64,000 nt of DNA, from contig NC_087387.1 in the NCBI RefSeq assembly GCF_963675165.1, positions 2,221,501 to 2,285,500 on the forward strand, written 5' to 3'. The notes under the pieces were generated by a model that worked only from the letters and a program-made list of their open reading frames with translations, had not been told where the DNA came from and did not search any database. Source of the stretch: Halichondria panicea. Its lineage: Eukaryota; Porifera; Demospongiae; Suberitida; Halichondriidae. Position 1 is the first letter of the stretch, and each line of letters starts with the position of its first letter. Shown here piece by piece: positions 47,605 to 58,488 of this stretch. The position numbers were made by a program, and so were the translations under genes.

Positions 47605-49690
47605 TTATAGGCACACAAATAGCTAGCGCGGACTCAACACATTATGACACCAGTACCGGTATATTTATTTTATATAGCTGCTATAGGAATCCAAACTGTA
47701 TTACTCATTATTGTCATTAATAAAAGTGTGTGTATAGACTATATATTCTGCTAGAAAATATTTGTGTTATTCTTTTAACAACCATCATGGTCGATCATTC
47801 CACACCATGGTCAATGACTGTAAAATTGTATTCGATTTACATGTACATGTATGTATATATTTAAGGCTTTGTTTTTTCCAATTTTATCGAATAACATTAT
47901 TGTAATAATTATACCCCCCCGGCCCACGCAGTCGAATTATTATTGTATGCTGTAAGGTATGCATGCATGTGAGTATAATACTATGTAAATGGAGATCAGA
48001 CCGAGGCTGTGGAGAAACATTTCTGAATCTACGTATACTGGAAAACTGGTGTGTTTTGTCTCGTATATCTCTGCTCAAACTGGTTAATTGTTTGTTGGCA
48101 TAATACGTATCTGTGACAATTTCCATGACGGTATATATATTATTTGTTTTGAAAATAGCTCTGCAGATGTTCAACACCGTATTGTTACAATGTTGTTTTG
48201 CGAGTGAACAACCTTTTTTTAATGTGCGAAATCCACTGTTAAGCGAATATGGTGGTGGACATCACTTTAGAATGATTGAAATCCTCAAGCTACATGTAGC
48301 GATATAGACAAAATTTGGATATAATTATGCTGTAGTACTACAGCATGTACTATAGCGCCTATATGCTCTTCGTATGTTTGAGCAGCTGTATATATGTAGT
48401 CTATATACACACACCAGAGGAGGTCCAACATGCGTGCACGAATCACTAAAAGTTTAGCATTGATGTCATTACGGTCACATAATAACATGCAGGCCACAAT
48501 GCACTGAACTTATAGTGATTCGTGCACGCATATCGGACCTCCTCTGTACACGCACACTAGCTTGCGCATGCGCACAAGCGTGCGTGTGTGTGTGATACCG
48601 AGGCAATAATTATGATTCTGAGCAATATTAAACATTACAAACGACCTCTACCATAATTCCGAGCTAGGCGAGGTTATGTTTGGGTCTAGCCTCATTCCCG
48701 GCCCGACTTTTCTCGACTTGAACGATACTATCATAATAGCCTCGATCCCAGGCGCTTTAGTGAAAAGTGTGTATCAAGACTCTCGCGACTGCATCAGAGA
48801 AATATTTCAGGCTATCTATCTAACACAAGGCATCACCATGCACCTCATGCAATTATGGGCTTTTAAACTTGTGATAATAATAAATTAAACTAACCTCAAG
48901 GTTTGTTTATTATTGTACAAAAGAGCAAGTGCCCTCTATAATGTTTGAAACCTTGATTATCCAGCTTGACAATTTTTAGGGGTGTGTCCCTTAAATGCGC
49001 ATGTGCATTGCAGCTGTTACCATGGAGACAGGCCTGCTCATCTTCTGTGCATGCGCAGACAACCATGTGGGACTGCTATTTATCAATTAAGTGGGTGGAT
49101 CAAGGCGTGATTTATCTATTCGATTATCCATTGTCTGGCCTGCCACTGGAACCAAGGTGTCCGGATGATCGAAGTTCTACTGTATATATATAGACACAAC
49201 AAAAATAATTGTTAATCAATTATGTGTCACGTACTCTAGTAATCAATTATATATTGCCGGAATCCGGGCAAGATCAACTGGTTACCTGAGGCGCGTGTGG
49301 GCAGGCGGCCACGGGTATAGTATAGCCGGTTGGTTTGTCTGTCTGTTTGAGCCTGCTCACCTGGATGCCACGCACACCATGTCAATTGATCTCTGAGATC
49401 AAAGTGCCACGATGCACTGTATTGCCTATGAATATCCGTATCAGTAAATTATTGGCGTTTGGCCAGCTTTTGGTAACCACATGCAGCTCATAATTAGATT
49501 AGATTACACATCCCACATAGCTGACGGTACATAATTTAATACCTTTGGGTTCCTTAGTCTAGTTAGCATAAAATTATAGCTGGAGCTAGAGAGTTAAGTA
49601 GTAGTCTACATAGACAGGGTGAAGTTAGCTAGCCTAGACCTGTAGTTTATATAATTTATTGATATTATAGCAGTATAGCTGGTGTACGGT
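47605..49690. other. intergenic between the caspase-dsRBD and CARD-like genes
   Basis: Contains the element at 48415-48549, a family A end at about 48560-48615 (GCGCATGCGCACAAGC, CCGAGGCAATAATTAT), a TAGCCTCATTCCCGGCC palindrome-family piece at about 48689, and a pogo-like end (GATCGAAGTTCTACTGTA) near 49165-49183. No exon recognised. Confidence 0.45.
48415..48549. mobile_element. short inverted-repeat element with probable 9-bp duplication
   Basis: CAGAGGAGGTCCAACATGCG and TGCACGAATCACTAAAAGTT are mirrored by the right half ending CGGACCTCCTCTG. Flanks TACACACAC and TACACGCAC match at 8 of 9 positions. A lone end occurs near 15905. Confidence 0.75.
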
Positions 49691-50137
49691 ATGGATCAGC
49701 CAAAAGCTAACTTCGTACAAACAAGATTTGAAAAACTTTTGAAACATTATGACATCAACGATTTTACCCGGTTTCTTGCCAAAAAGGAGTTCCTGCCTAG
49801 ATCTACGTATGAACTGAAATTTCTACCCAGTGGTAAATCTGCCCCCAAACAGGAAATCATTAGCTCTCTACTGTCTCATGTGTCTAGTAGAGACCAATTT
49901 GCAAGTGGCCTCTTGGACATTTTTTGTCAGTACACTGAATTTGTCTCAGAAGATGTGGCCTTGACACTTTCTGAAATACCCTCAGCTAGAAAGGTGGCCC
50001 TGACACTTTCTAAAACACCCTCAACTAAGAAGCACTTTTCACACAACAAAAAAGGATCCGATTCTGACTCGTGTTCGTCATCGTCATTCTCTGATGATTC
50101 TGACCCTTGCCAGCCCAGCCAAGAGTGTCCAACTACT
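49691..50137 (+). CDS. N-terminal CARD/DED-like exon
   Basis: ATG 49691 opens a 149-codon exon ending in phase 0 before GTAAGT. About 75 residues of alternating hydrophobic helices (RFEKLLKHYDINDFTRFL, EIISSLLSHV, FASGLLDIFCQYTEF) fit a death-fold domain; whether CARD or DED is unclear. A short repeat follows (EDVALTLSEIPSARK, then KVALTLSKTPSTKK), then a Ser/Asp-rich tract (DSDSCSSSSFSDDSD). Confidence 0.7.
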
Positions 50138-53100
50138 GTAAGTCTGACACAACCATGCACAGGACTTCACTATTGTATTGTTAGTAGATCATATATACCT
50201 CAGTGTAAGTATACTAAAGTATATTTGCGTTAAGTTCGGCCCCGGAAGTCATGTGGTCAATTATGGCTTCATTTATGCGCCTTTATGTGGTTGACAAGTA
50301 AGGACTTTTACTAACTTTTAGCTGGTTGAAGGTTATCAGCTCTACAGCATATACCGTAAAGTTAGAAATTTATGCGGCCCAAAAATTCTGTAAATCCTGC
50401 GAATGAATGAGTAAACGCAGAAATATTATCCGCAAATGCCTATTAACCATGCCTACTTTAAAGTTTAATTCGCAGAAATAGTATCCGCAGAATGTCTTTT
50501 TACAGCTAATCACAGAATTTTGGAGGCGCAGAAATGCAGTCTAGCTATACGGTAGATAGAAACAATTTTTAACAAGGAATCCATGACAAAGTTATGACAA
50601 CATTTATATGAAGGTCAATCTCAACAATATACTTTATTTAGTCTAGGTCTCATGGCTATATTATAACCTCTCAAAGTAAATCACATCATACAGTAAAGGG
50701 ATTGGAAACGGAAGCACCCTCAAAGTATCATTTGTGTATCCCTGAATCGAGGCTTACTTTTAACGTGGAAGGCTAACATAAATTTCATGAGAATTGCATG
50801 TTTTACTACCTGTAAAAAGTCCATAAGCAGTTCCGCTGCTAAACATAAATACCTTAATCACCTTATATTTGAGGACACAGCACTAGTTACTTAGTTATAC
50901 GGCTTTCAATAGCTATCCTTATATATACAAGCATGAAGAAGCGCTCTGCGTACCTCTAACTACTTCACAACAAGATTATGATACTCACCATCAAGAGACA
51001 TAACTAGAGCACTAAAGTGCAAACCCTCGGCTGTTGACGTGATAATAAAGAAACCAGAAGAGTGATAATGCAGTGCATGTAGCATGTATGAATAGCAGAG
51101 CACAGCAACTCAAGAGCAATAAAACTAAACTAACAACGTACATGCATGAGACATGCACTATGGACTGGGATCACAGCAAAGAAGCCTGGAGTCTTCTAGA
51201 CTAAGAGAAGTATGGCTCCTTCCAGGCTGGAGTACGTATAGGATCCAGAGTCAGTCAACAACCAGTCACAATTCTACTTTCTTGACAATTGTTCCTGGTA
51301 CGGGATCACTTCAGCTGAAAATACATAATCAAGCCTTGACTACGTATTTTCAGCTGAAGTGATTCCGTACCTTGACTCAAGGCCACGTGGCAAGTTTAAG
51401 CTTCTTAGCTTTTGCTCGCTTTTACTCGACAAAGAAGCTTTAACATCAAAATCTGCCACTATTTAAACCAAGATATTGTTGTGTGAAGACTACCTATGCT
51501 GCAAACGCAGTGCTATGGCATCCAGGTGAGTAGATATACTCGTTACAAACAAACAAACAAACAAACTAGAGCACTAAAGTGCAAACCCTCGGCTGGTGAC
51601 ATGATTATAAAGAAACCAGAAATATAATGCAGTGCATATAGTGATGTTGTTATCATGTATGACTTGCACAGCAACTCAGGAGCAATAAAACTAAACCAGA
51701 CTGGAGGCATGCTGAGAACAGGTAGTGGTAGACTACTATAGATGATATGCACTGTGGATTAGGATCACAGTAAAGAAGCCTGGAGTCTCAGAGAAGTATA
51801 GCTCCAGGTTCTGCATGGAGTAGGATCCCAGTCAGCAGCAGGAGCTATAATTCAAGCTCCTACTTTAGTGACCCTGTTCCATTGTTCCTGGTATATACAG
51901 CTTTCTACTTTAGTGACCCTGTTCCATCGTTCTTGGTACAGGATCACTTCAGTTATAAGTAACGCATGTGCAAGTTCTGTTCCAGCTACATTTTGCTCGC
52001 TTTTATTAGACAAAGGAGCTTTAACACCGAAAGCTGCCACTATCAAAAGTACTAACTTGTTGTGTGGAGGCTACTCATGCTGTAAACGCAGTGCTAGAGC
52101 ATCCAGGTAAGCAGACCTAGTCACAAGCTTATTCAAGCTTCTTAGCTTTTGCTCGACAAAGAAGCTTTAACAGCAAAATCTGCCACTATTTAAATCAAGA
52201 TATTGTTGTGTGAAGGCTATCCATGCTGTAAACGCAGTGCTGTGGCATCCAGGTGAGTAGATATACCTATGACAAACAAACAAACAGACAAACAAACAAA
52301 CCTAGAGCACTAAAGTGCAAACCCTCGGCTGGTACATGGTGACATGATTAAAAAGAAACCAGAAATATAATGCAGTGCATATAGTGATGTTGTTATCATC
52401 ATGTATGACTTGCACAGCAACTCAGGAGCAATAAAACTAAACCAGACTGGAGGCATGCTGAAACATTTGAGAACAGGTAGTGGTACTATAGATATATGCA
52501 CTATGGATTAGGATCACAGTAAAGAAGCCTGGAGTCTCAGAGAAGTATGGCTCCAGGTTCTGCATGGAGTAGGATCCCAGTCAGCAGCAGGAGCTATATT
52601 TCAAGCTTCTACTTTAGTGACCCTGTTCCATTGTTCCTGGTATATACAGCTTTCTACTTTAGTGACCCTGTTCCATCGTTTTCTTGGTACAGGATCACTT
52701 CAGTTATAAGTAACGCATGTGCAAGTTCTGTTCAAGCTACATTTTGCTCGCTTTTATTAGACAAAGGAGCTTTAACACGGAAAGCTGTCACTATCAAAAG
52801 TACTAACTTGTTGTGTGGAGGCTACTCATGCTGTAAACGCAGTGCTAGAGCATCCAGGTAAGCAGACCTAGTCACAAGCTTATTCAAGCTTCTTAGCTTT
52901 TGCTCGACAAAGAAGCTTTAACAGCAAAATCTGCCACTATTTAAATCAAGATATTGTTGTGTGAAGGCTATCCATGCTGTAAACGCAGTGATGTGGCATC
53001 CAGGTGAGTAGATATACCTGTGACAAACAAACAAACAAACAAACTAGAGCACTAAAGTGCAAACCCTCGGCTGGTGACATGATTATAAAGAAACCATATA

Positions 53101-56100
53101 ATGCAGTGCATTGCCATAATTATAGTGATGTTGTTATCATCATCATGCATGCATGACTTGCACAGCAACTCAGGAGCAATAAAACTAAACCAGACTGGAG
53201 GCATGCTGAAACATTTGAGAACAGGTAGTAGTACTATAGATATATGCACTGTGGATTAGGATCACAGCAAAGAGAAGCCTGGAGTCTCAGAGAAGTATGG
53301 CTCCAGGTCCTGTTGGATCCCAGTCAGCTAAAGCAAGCTTTCTACTTTAGTGACCCTGTTCCATTGTTCCTGGTATATACAGCTTTCTACTTTAGTGACC
53401 CTGTTCCATTGTTTCTGGACCTGGTACAGGATCACTTCAGTTATAAGTAACGCATGTGCAAGTTCTGTTCAAGCTACATTTTGCTCGCTTTTATTAGACA
53501 ACGAAGCTTTAACACCGAAAGCTGCCACTATTAGAAGTACTGACTTGTTGTGTGGAGGCTACCCATGCTGTAAACACAGTGCTAGAGCATCCAGGTAAGC
53601 AGACCCAGTCACAAGCTTCTTAGCTTTTGCTCGTTTTTATTTGACAACAAAGGTTTAACATGAAATTCTGCCACTATTAAAACTAATAATTTGTTGTATG
53701 AAGGCTATCCATGCTGTAAACGCAGTGCTGTGGCATCCAGGTGAGTAGATTCACCTGTCACAAACAAACAAACAAACAAACCAAACGACTACTATAACCC
53801 GTGGCCGCCCACGTGCCTCGGGTTAACAAACAGACCAACATACTACTATACCCGTGGCCGCCCACGCGCGCCTCGGGTAACTAGAGCACTAAAGTGCAAA
53901 CCCTCGGCTGGTGACATGAAACCAAAAGACTGATATAATGCAGTGCATATAGTGATGTTGTTATCATCATCATGCATGACTTGCACAGCAACTCAGGAGC
54001 AATAAAACTAAACCAGACTGGAGGCATGCTGAAACATTTGAGAACAAGTAGTACTATAGATAATTAATATGCACTGTGGATTTAGGATCACAGCAAAGAA
54101 GCCTGGAGTCTCAGAGAAGTATGGCTCCAGGTCCTGCATGGATCCCAGTCAGCTAAAGCAAGCTTTCTACTTTAGTGACCCTGTTCCATTGTTCCTGGTA
54201 TATACAGCTTTCTACTTTAGTGACCCTGTTCCATTGTTTCTGGACCTGGTACAGGATCACTTCAGTTATAAGTAACGCATGTGCAAGTTCTGTTCAAGCT
54301 ACATTTTGCTCGCTTTTATTAGACAAAGAAGCTTTAACACCGAAAGCTGCCACTATTAGAAGTACTGACTTGTTATGTAGAGGCTACCCATGCTGTAAAC
54401 GCAGTGCTAGAGCATCCAGGTAAGCAGACCCAGTCACAAGCTTGTTCAAGCTTCTTAGCTTTTGCTCGACAAAGAAGCTTTAACATCACAATCTGTCACT
54501 ATTTAAACCAAGATATTGTTGTGTGAAGGCTATCCATGCTGTAAACGCAGTGCTGTGGCATCCAGGTGAGTAGATATACTCGTGACAAACAGACAAACAA
54601 ACAAACAAACAAACAAACCAACAGACTACTATACCCGTGGCCGCCCACGCGCGCCTCGGGTAACAAACAGACAAACAGACAGACTACTATAACCCGTGGC
54701 CGCCCACGCGCCTCGGGTTAATTATGATTTGATTCAGTGATGGGGGTAGCTCTGAGATGTATTCATTGGCTATACAATAAGTTTCCCGGGTTCGTATAGG
54801 AGTTGTATAGAAGCAATACACATACAGGTGGTCCCAGAGCCACTATACCGGCGTAGACTTCAATGTAAAACTCACGCGTACGTGAATTGCTTCTGTTGCT
54901 AATCCTTTTCCTTTTCTATCTATATAATATGATAATTATCACATGACAGTAGACAAGTTAAGTCAATTTTCATTGAAATTAGAGAGACATAATTATGTAT
55001 GATGAATGATCACCAACCCCTGACTATACTCCTATTATTGGAAAAACCAGCCTTAGCACGTATTATTCTAAGCTTAAATGCCATGCAAGCATAATTGGTG
55101 TGTGTCAACAGGCAGCTGTCTTGCAGACAGACGTGCATCCCACATAAATGTGGGAGTGGGAGTATAATTATTTGAACGTCTGATATGTATGCAACAGAGC
55201 AATCATGTATGACTATGCATGGTATGACCTATGACTATGGTATGACCTATCAGTATATGACTATGGTATGACCTGCATGTATACTTACTTAATATGCAGG
55301 ACATAAGTGAATGTTTAGCCACTGATCCTGGGTACTGTACACAAAGCAATTCGCTGGGCCTTGAGCTCTCTCTGACTAGTAATGTTCAACTCCCTTCCGT
55401 GGAATGCCTTGAAGCGAACAGCAGACAATTGAAACCAACCCCAATGCATCACGAACGAACGAAGAAAAACAGACGCTCAGCAGGGATTGTGTACAACATC
55501 ACCAATAATCATTTTAATGTAATGCCTAAGAATTCAACAAGCCGTGGTTCTTCAAAACAGATATACAGCTTGCCACAACACCAGAGCCCAAATCAGGTAA
55601 CTATAATTACCAATATGCAGTTTTGTTACAAGCCAATCAACTGGCTGTAGCGGAATTGTTTTTTAAGTGTATTCATACTGTCATTAGGATGCCAAAAGTT
55701 CGAAGTTCATAGTATCAATAGGTGTTAGTCAAAGGCATACTTAACAGTGTAGATTCAGCTGTACAAATGCAACAGTCAATATAATATTATATACAACAAT
55801 GGGTAATACATGAATTAGCCTATGCAACACTCACATAAAAGCGGGTGTAATTTCCGTAGAAAGCGGTACTGTCGACGTCGCGTGTAACATCGTATAGTGG
55901 CAAAGCACATACATTTTTTTGCAGATTAACATTGGACTTCAAACATTACGACTGTGGAATTGTATAATTGATAAAATTTTCCAATTTACCGAATAAAAAA
56001 GTTATAGTGTTTTACTCTCCATTACAGTGTTCTTATCATTAATTTTACCAAAAAAATAATACAAAAGCAATCCTTGCCTCACCCACACCCTCACATGGAT

Positions 56101-56625
56101 CCTTGTCGGGGCCGCATGTGTGTATATATAGATAAGATATACCTTGAATCCAACTATTGTCTATGTTGCAGGATTTTCGTACAACAACAGACGGCCTATT
56201 TCCACTACAGTCATCAGTTTGTGGTATGTAAGTCCACCTATGTTATAGTTCTACAATAAGTTGAACATAAAAAATTATTCTGCTTTCAGCAGTACTTTTT
56301 TTTACCATGTTATATAGAAAAGATAACAAAGTTCCAGAGAGTACTACAAAAATGCTGCCATGAGTTTACAGTGTGCTTGAACGTACAATCATTGCTACCC
56401 TATCTGTGTGAGCAAGAGCTTTTGACATGGAACGAATTCGAAACTCTCAAAACGGGAACTCAAAATGAGCAGAACCAGTCACTATTACGTATACTACTCT
56501 ACAAAGGTGAACATGCTTACGAACGATTCCTCAAATGCCTATTAAACGATAAGGAACACTCAGGCCATGTGCACCTTGCAACACTACTGAGTAGTATGAT
56601 GTATCCAAAGTCGATTGATGTGTGA
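49691..56625 (+). CDS. two-CARD-like adaptor protein, four exons
   Basis: Exons 49691-50137, 55300-55596, 56172-56223 and 56318-56625 join in phases 0, 0 and 1 to give 367 residues. The N-terminal domain (about residues 8-85: FVQTRFEKLLKHYDINDFTR, then EIISSLLSHVSSRDQFASGL) and the C-terminal domain (about 275-360: QSLLPYLCEQELLTWNEFET, SLLRILLYKGEHAYERFLKC) both have the six-helix spacing of death-fold CARDs; the second is the clearer. Between them are a Ser/Asp-rich acidic stretch, a basic region (ERTKKNRRS) and a weak RHIM-like segment. It has no enzymatic domain, so it is likely an assembly adaptor in cytosolic death or innate signalling. It lies 2.1 kb after the caspase-dsRBD gene on the same strand. 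The 5.2-kb first intron makes the exon 1-2 join the least certain. Confidence 0.62.
50352..50554. mobile_element. TACCGTAAA...TATACGGTA hairpin element
   Basis: TACCGTAAAGTTAGAAATTT at the left pairs loosely with a right end GCAGTCTAGCTATACGGTA. Inner CGCAGAAATATTATCCGCA and CGCAGAAATAGTATCCGCAG direct repeats. Confidence 0.55.
51003..54560 (+). repeat. five-copy ~740-bp tandem array with conserved splice-like boundaries
   Basis: Copies begin TAGAGCACTAAAGTGCAAAC at about 51006, 51567, 52303, 53045 and 53881. Each includes a doubled CTACTTTAGTGACCCTGTTC piece and one or two smaller units ending GTAAACGCAGTGCTRGAGCA TCCAG then GTAAGC or GTGAGT. The A-type unit keeps an open frame in four copies (TFCSLLLDKGALTPKAAT, then LLCGGYSCCKRSARASR); the B-type has a TAA in the same frame. 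Units are separated by (AAAC)n runs. It could be non-coding satellite, or a duplicated exon. Confidence 0.8.
56318..56625 (+). CDS. C-terminal CARD exon
   Basis: The acceptor ATATAG at 56317 (phase 1) starts KITKFQRVLQKCCHEF, then LLPYLCEQELLTWNEFETLK, LLRILLYKGEHAYERFLKCL and HLATLL before a stop at 56623-56625. The L-x-x-L-x-x-x-x-x-L-T and LL-x-x-L-x-x-x-G-x-x-A-x-x-x-F patterns are the hallmarks of CARD helices 2-5. Confidence 0.8.
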
Positions 56626-57173
56626 GCAGTGCATGTACCATTGTATATACTTAAAAAATAACGTAGTTACAGTCAGTACATAATTAAAGTATTTAACATA
56701 CGTATATATACCTTTTGTTGTTGTAATGCAGCTATACTGAGTAATTATACTCTACTATAAGTCTTCTGTTAGATAATTTATGTCTTAACTTAACGTACTT
56801 AACGCTACATAAATTATTGTAATGACTGATACCACCTTATAGTAGTCACATTATTTGTAAATTGTTAAGTTATATACGTATATACAAGTAATTTTTGTTT
56901 GTACAATGTCACAACACCATTTTATAAGCTGTTATGTCAATTTTACCACAATTACTATGTGCATGTTCTTGTGCATACATGCATGTAGCTACTACCGTAG
57001 TTATTGATGTAAAGCTAAAGTCAAGTGCTTTAATAGAAATCAGGGCTAAAATGTGTGTGCTATAATTATATATGCAGTACAAGAGGAGTATTACAACTTG
57101 CTACACTCAATTAAGTTACGTTGCTCTGATCCCCTTCCTCTACTATCTATATGATGTGACTATGTGTAACGAA

Positions 57174-57404
57174 TACCGTATACGCGAAATTTTCGAGGGG
57201 CTTAATTTTCGCGGATTTCGTGGGTTAGAATTCTACACGAAAATTAAGTCCACGAAAATTGTTTGAGAATTACCTGCTATTATGCAAATATTTAAAGGCG
57301 TGGCTTCCGGTAAGCAGTCATTCCACGAACATTGTGCAACGAAATGGCTTTTAGAGGCCAATCCACGAAATATAAGTGCCTTGAAAATTTCGCGCTATAC
57401 GGTA
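57174..57404. mobile_element. TACCGTATA...TATACGGTA hairpin element
   Basis: Left TACCGTATACGCGAAATTTT is mirrored by right AAAATTTCGCGCTATACGGTA (final 7 bases TACGGTA). The interior GGCGTGGCTTCCGGTAAGC matches the copy at 14873. Confidence 0.85.
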
Positions 57405-57412
57405 GTACAAAG

Positions 57413-57509
57413 TACCGTATATATTATATAATATATATAGCGCGTATATTTCGAGGGTATAAATGTTCGCGAAAGTTTATACTCTCGAATTATACCCACT
57501 ATACGATAT
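57413..57509. mobile_element. short TACCGTATA-type element
   Basis: TACCGTATATATT at the left and CCCACTATACGATA at the right with inner TTTCGAGGGTATAAA / TTTATACTCTCGAA pairing. It lies 8 bp after the previous copy. Confidence 0.6.
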
Positions 57510-58488
57510 ATAATGTTTGCAGCAGTATTTCAACAAGATCAGTAGTAAAGCACGTATCCTTGACTTTAGTTTAGGCAAATGATAACAGATATCAATGAGA
57601 ACAACGACAAAACTAAACATGCATGCAGCTATAGGGACGGCGCAGGGCCTCTTCACAACAAAGCCTAGCTATAATTATGTACAGAACAATTTAGGGAGGC
57701 TCTGCTCTACTATATATACATTCCTATACAAGCATGTTACTAATAAGTCTTGCGGGCCATATATTAAAACACATACCCGGTGCTATATCTACATTTAACA
57801 TAAGTGACATGGAATGCTATAGGCCAGCTCTGTCATATACTACCATGCATGCAGTATGGTGCATGCACTCCTGATCTATTATACATGCACTGCATTAGTT
57901 TTGAGGCCGGGCCACAGTTAGCGGGTTATAAAATGATCTTAGAGTGAAAACGACTGTGCCATTAATATTCACCTATTATTCAAAATTATTCTCACTTCAT
58001 CAGGCTATAATTATTATTCATTACATACACAGCAGCGAATAACACACCTATAGCACATGCATGGGCTGAAGTTAATTTTCAACATTATTGGATAAAAATT
58101 TAGATTTACAGTGGAACCTCCCATATCAAAGGACAACCTCTCTATAAACATTAGCTATGGTACGGATTAATCACTATTATACCTCCCACGAGCGGACCTT
58201 CTTGATTCAAGCTTTAATTTGTCTTCCCAACTGACAAACTCTGTACAAAACCACCTTTTATTATCACATGGTAGACGATATTGAGTCTGCAATCGTATTG
58301 ATAAAATGTTTTACAAGTGAACAACCTTATTTTTTAAGTGCGAAATTCATGTAATAAACTGTTAAGCTGAAAAAACGTAGTGGTGGACAATCACTTCAGA
58401 AATCCTCAAGCTATAGATAATGAAAAATAGTACATGCATCTGTACATGTTATGTTATGTAGTACATAACATATACATATACATGTACG

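Larger units (their letters stand above)
50138..55299 (+). other. first intron of the CARD gene
   Basis: Carries the TACCGTAAA element (50352-50554), the tandem array (51003-54560), two or more copies of an ACCCGTGGCCGCCCACGCG / CTCGGGT hairpin (about 53795-53880 and 54627-54720) and unremarkable AT-rich sequence. A GTATGACCTATGACTATG repeat lies near 55220-55275. Confidence 0.5.
56626..58488. other. intergenic between convergent genes
   Basis: The 3' sides of the CARD gene and the coiled-coil gene meet here. Apart from two TACCGTATA-type elements and a pogo-like end (CAGTGGAACCTCCCATATC) at about 58110, nothing is recognised. Confidence 0.5.

Noticed and set aside
51003-54560. CRISPR array
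   Set aside because: Units are about 740 bp, imperfect, with splice-like ends in a eukaryotic intron; no short repeat-spacer structure or cas genes.
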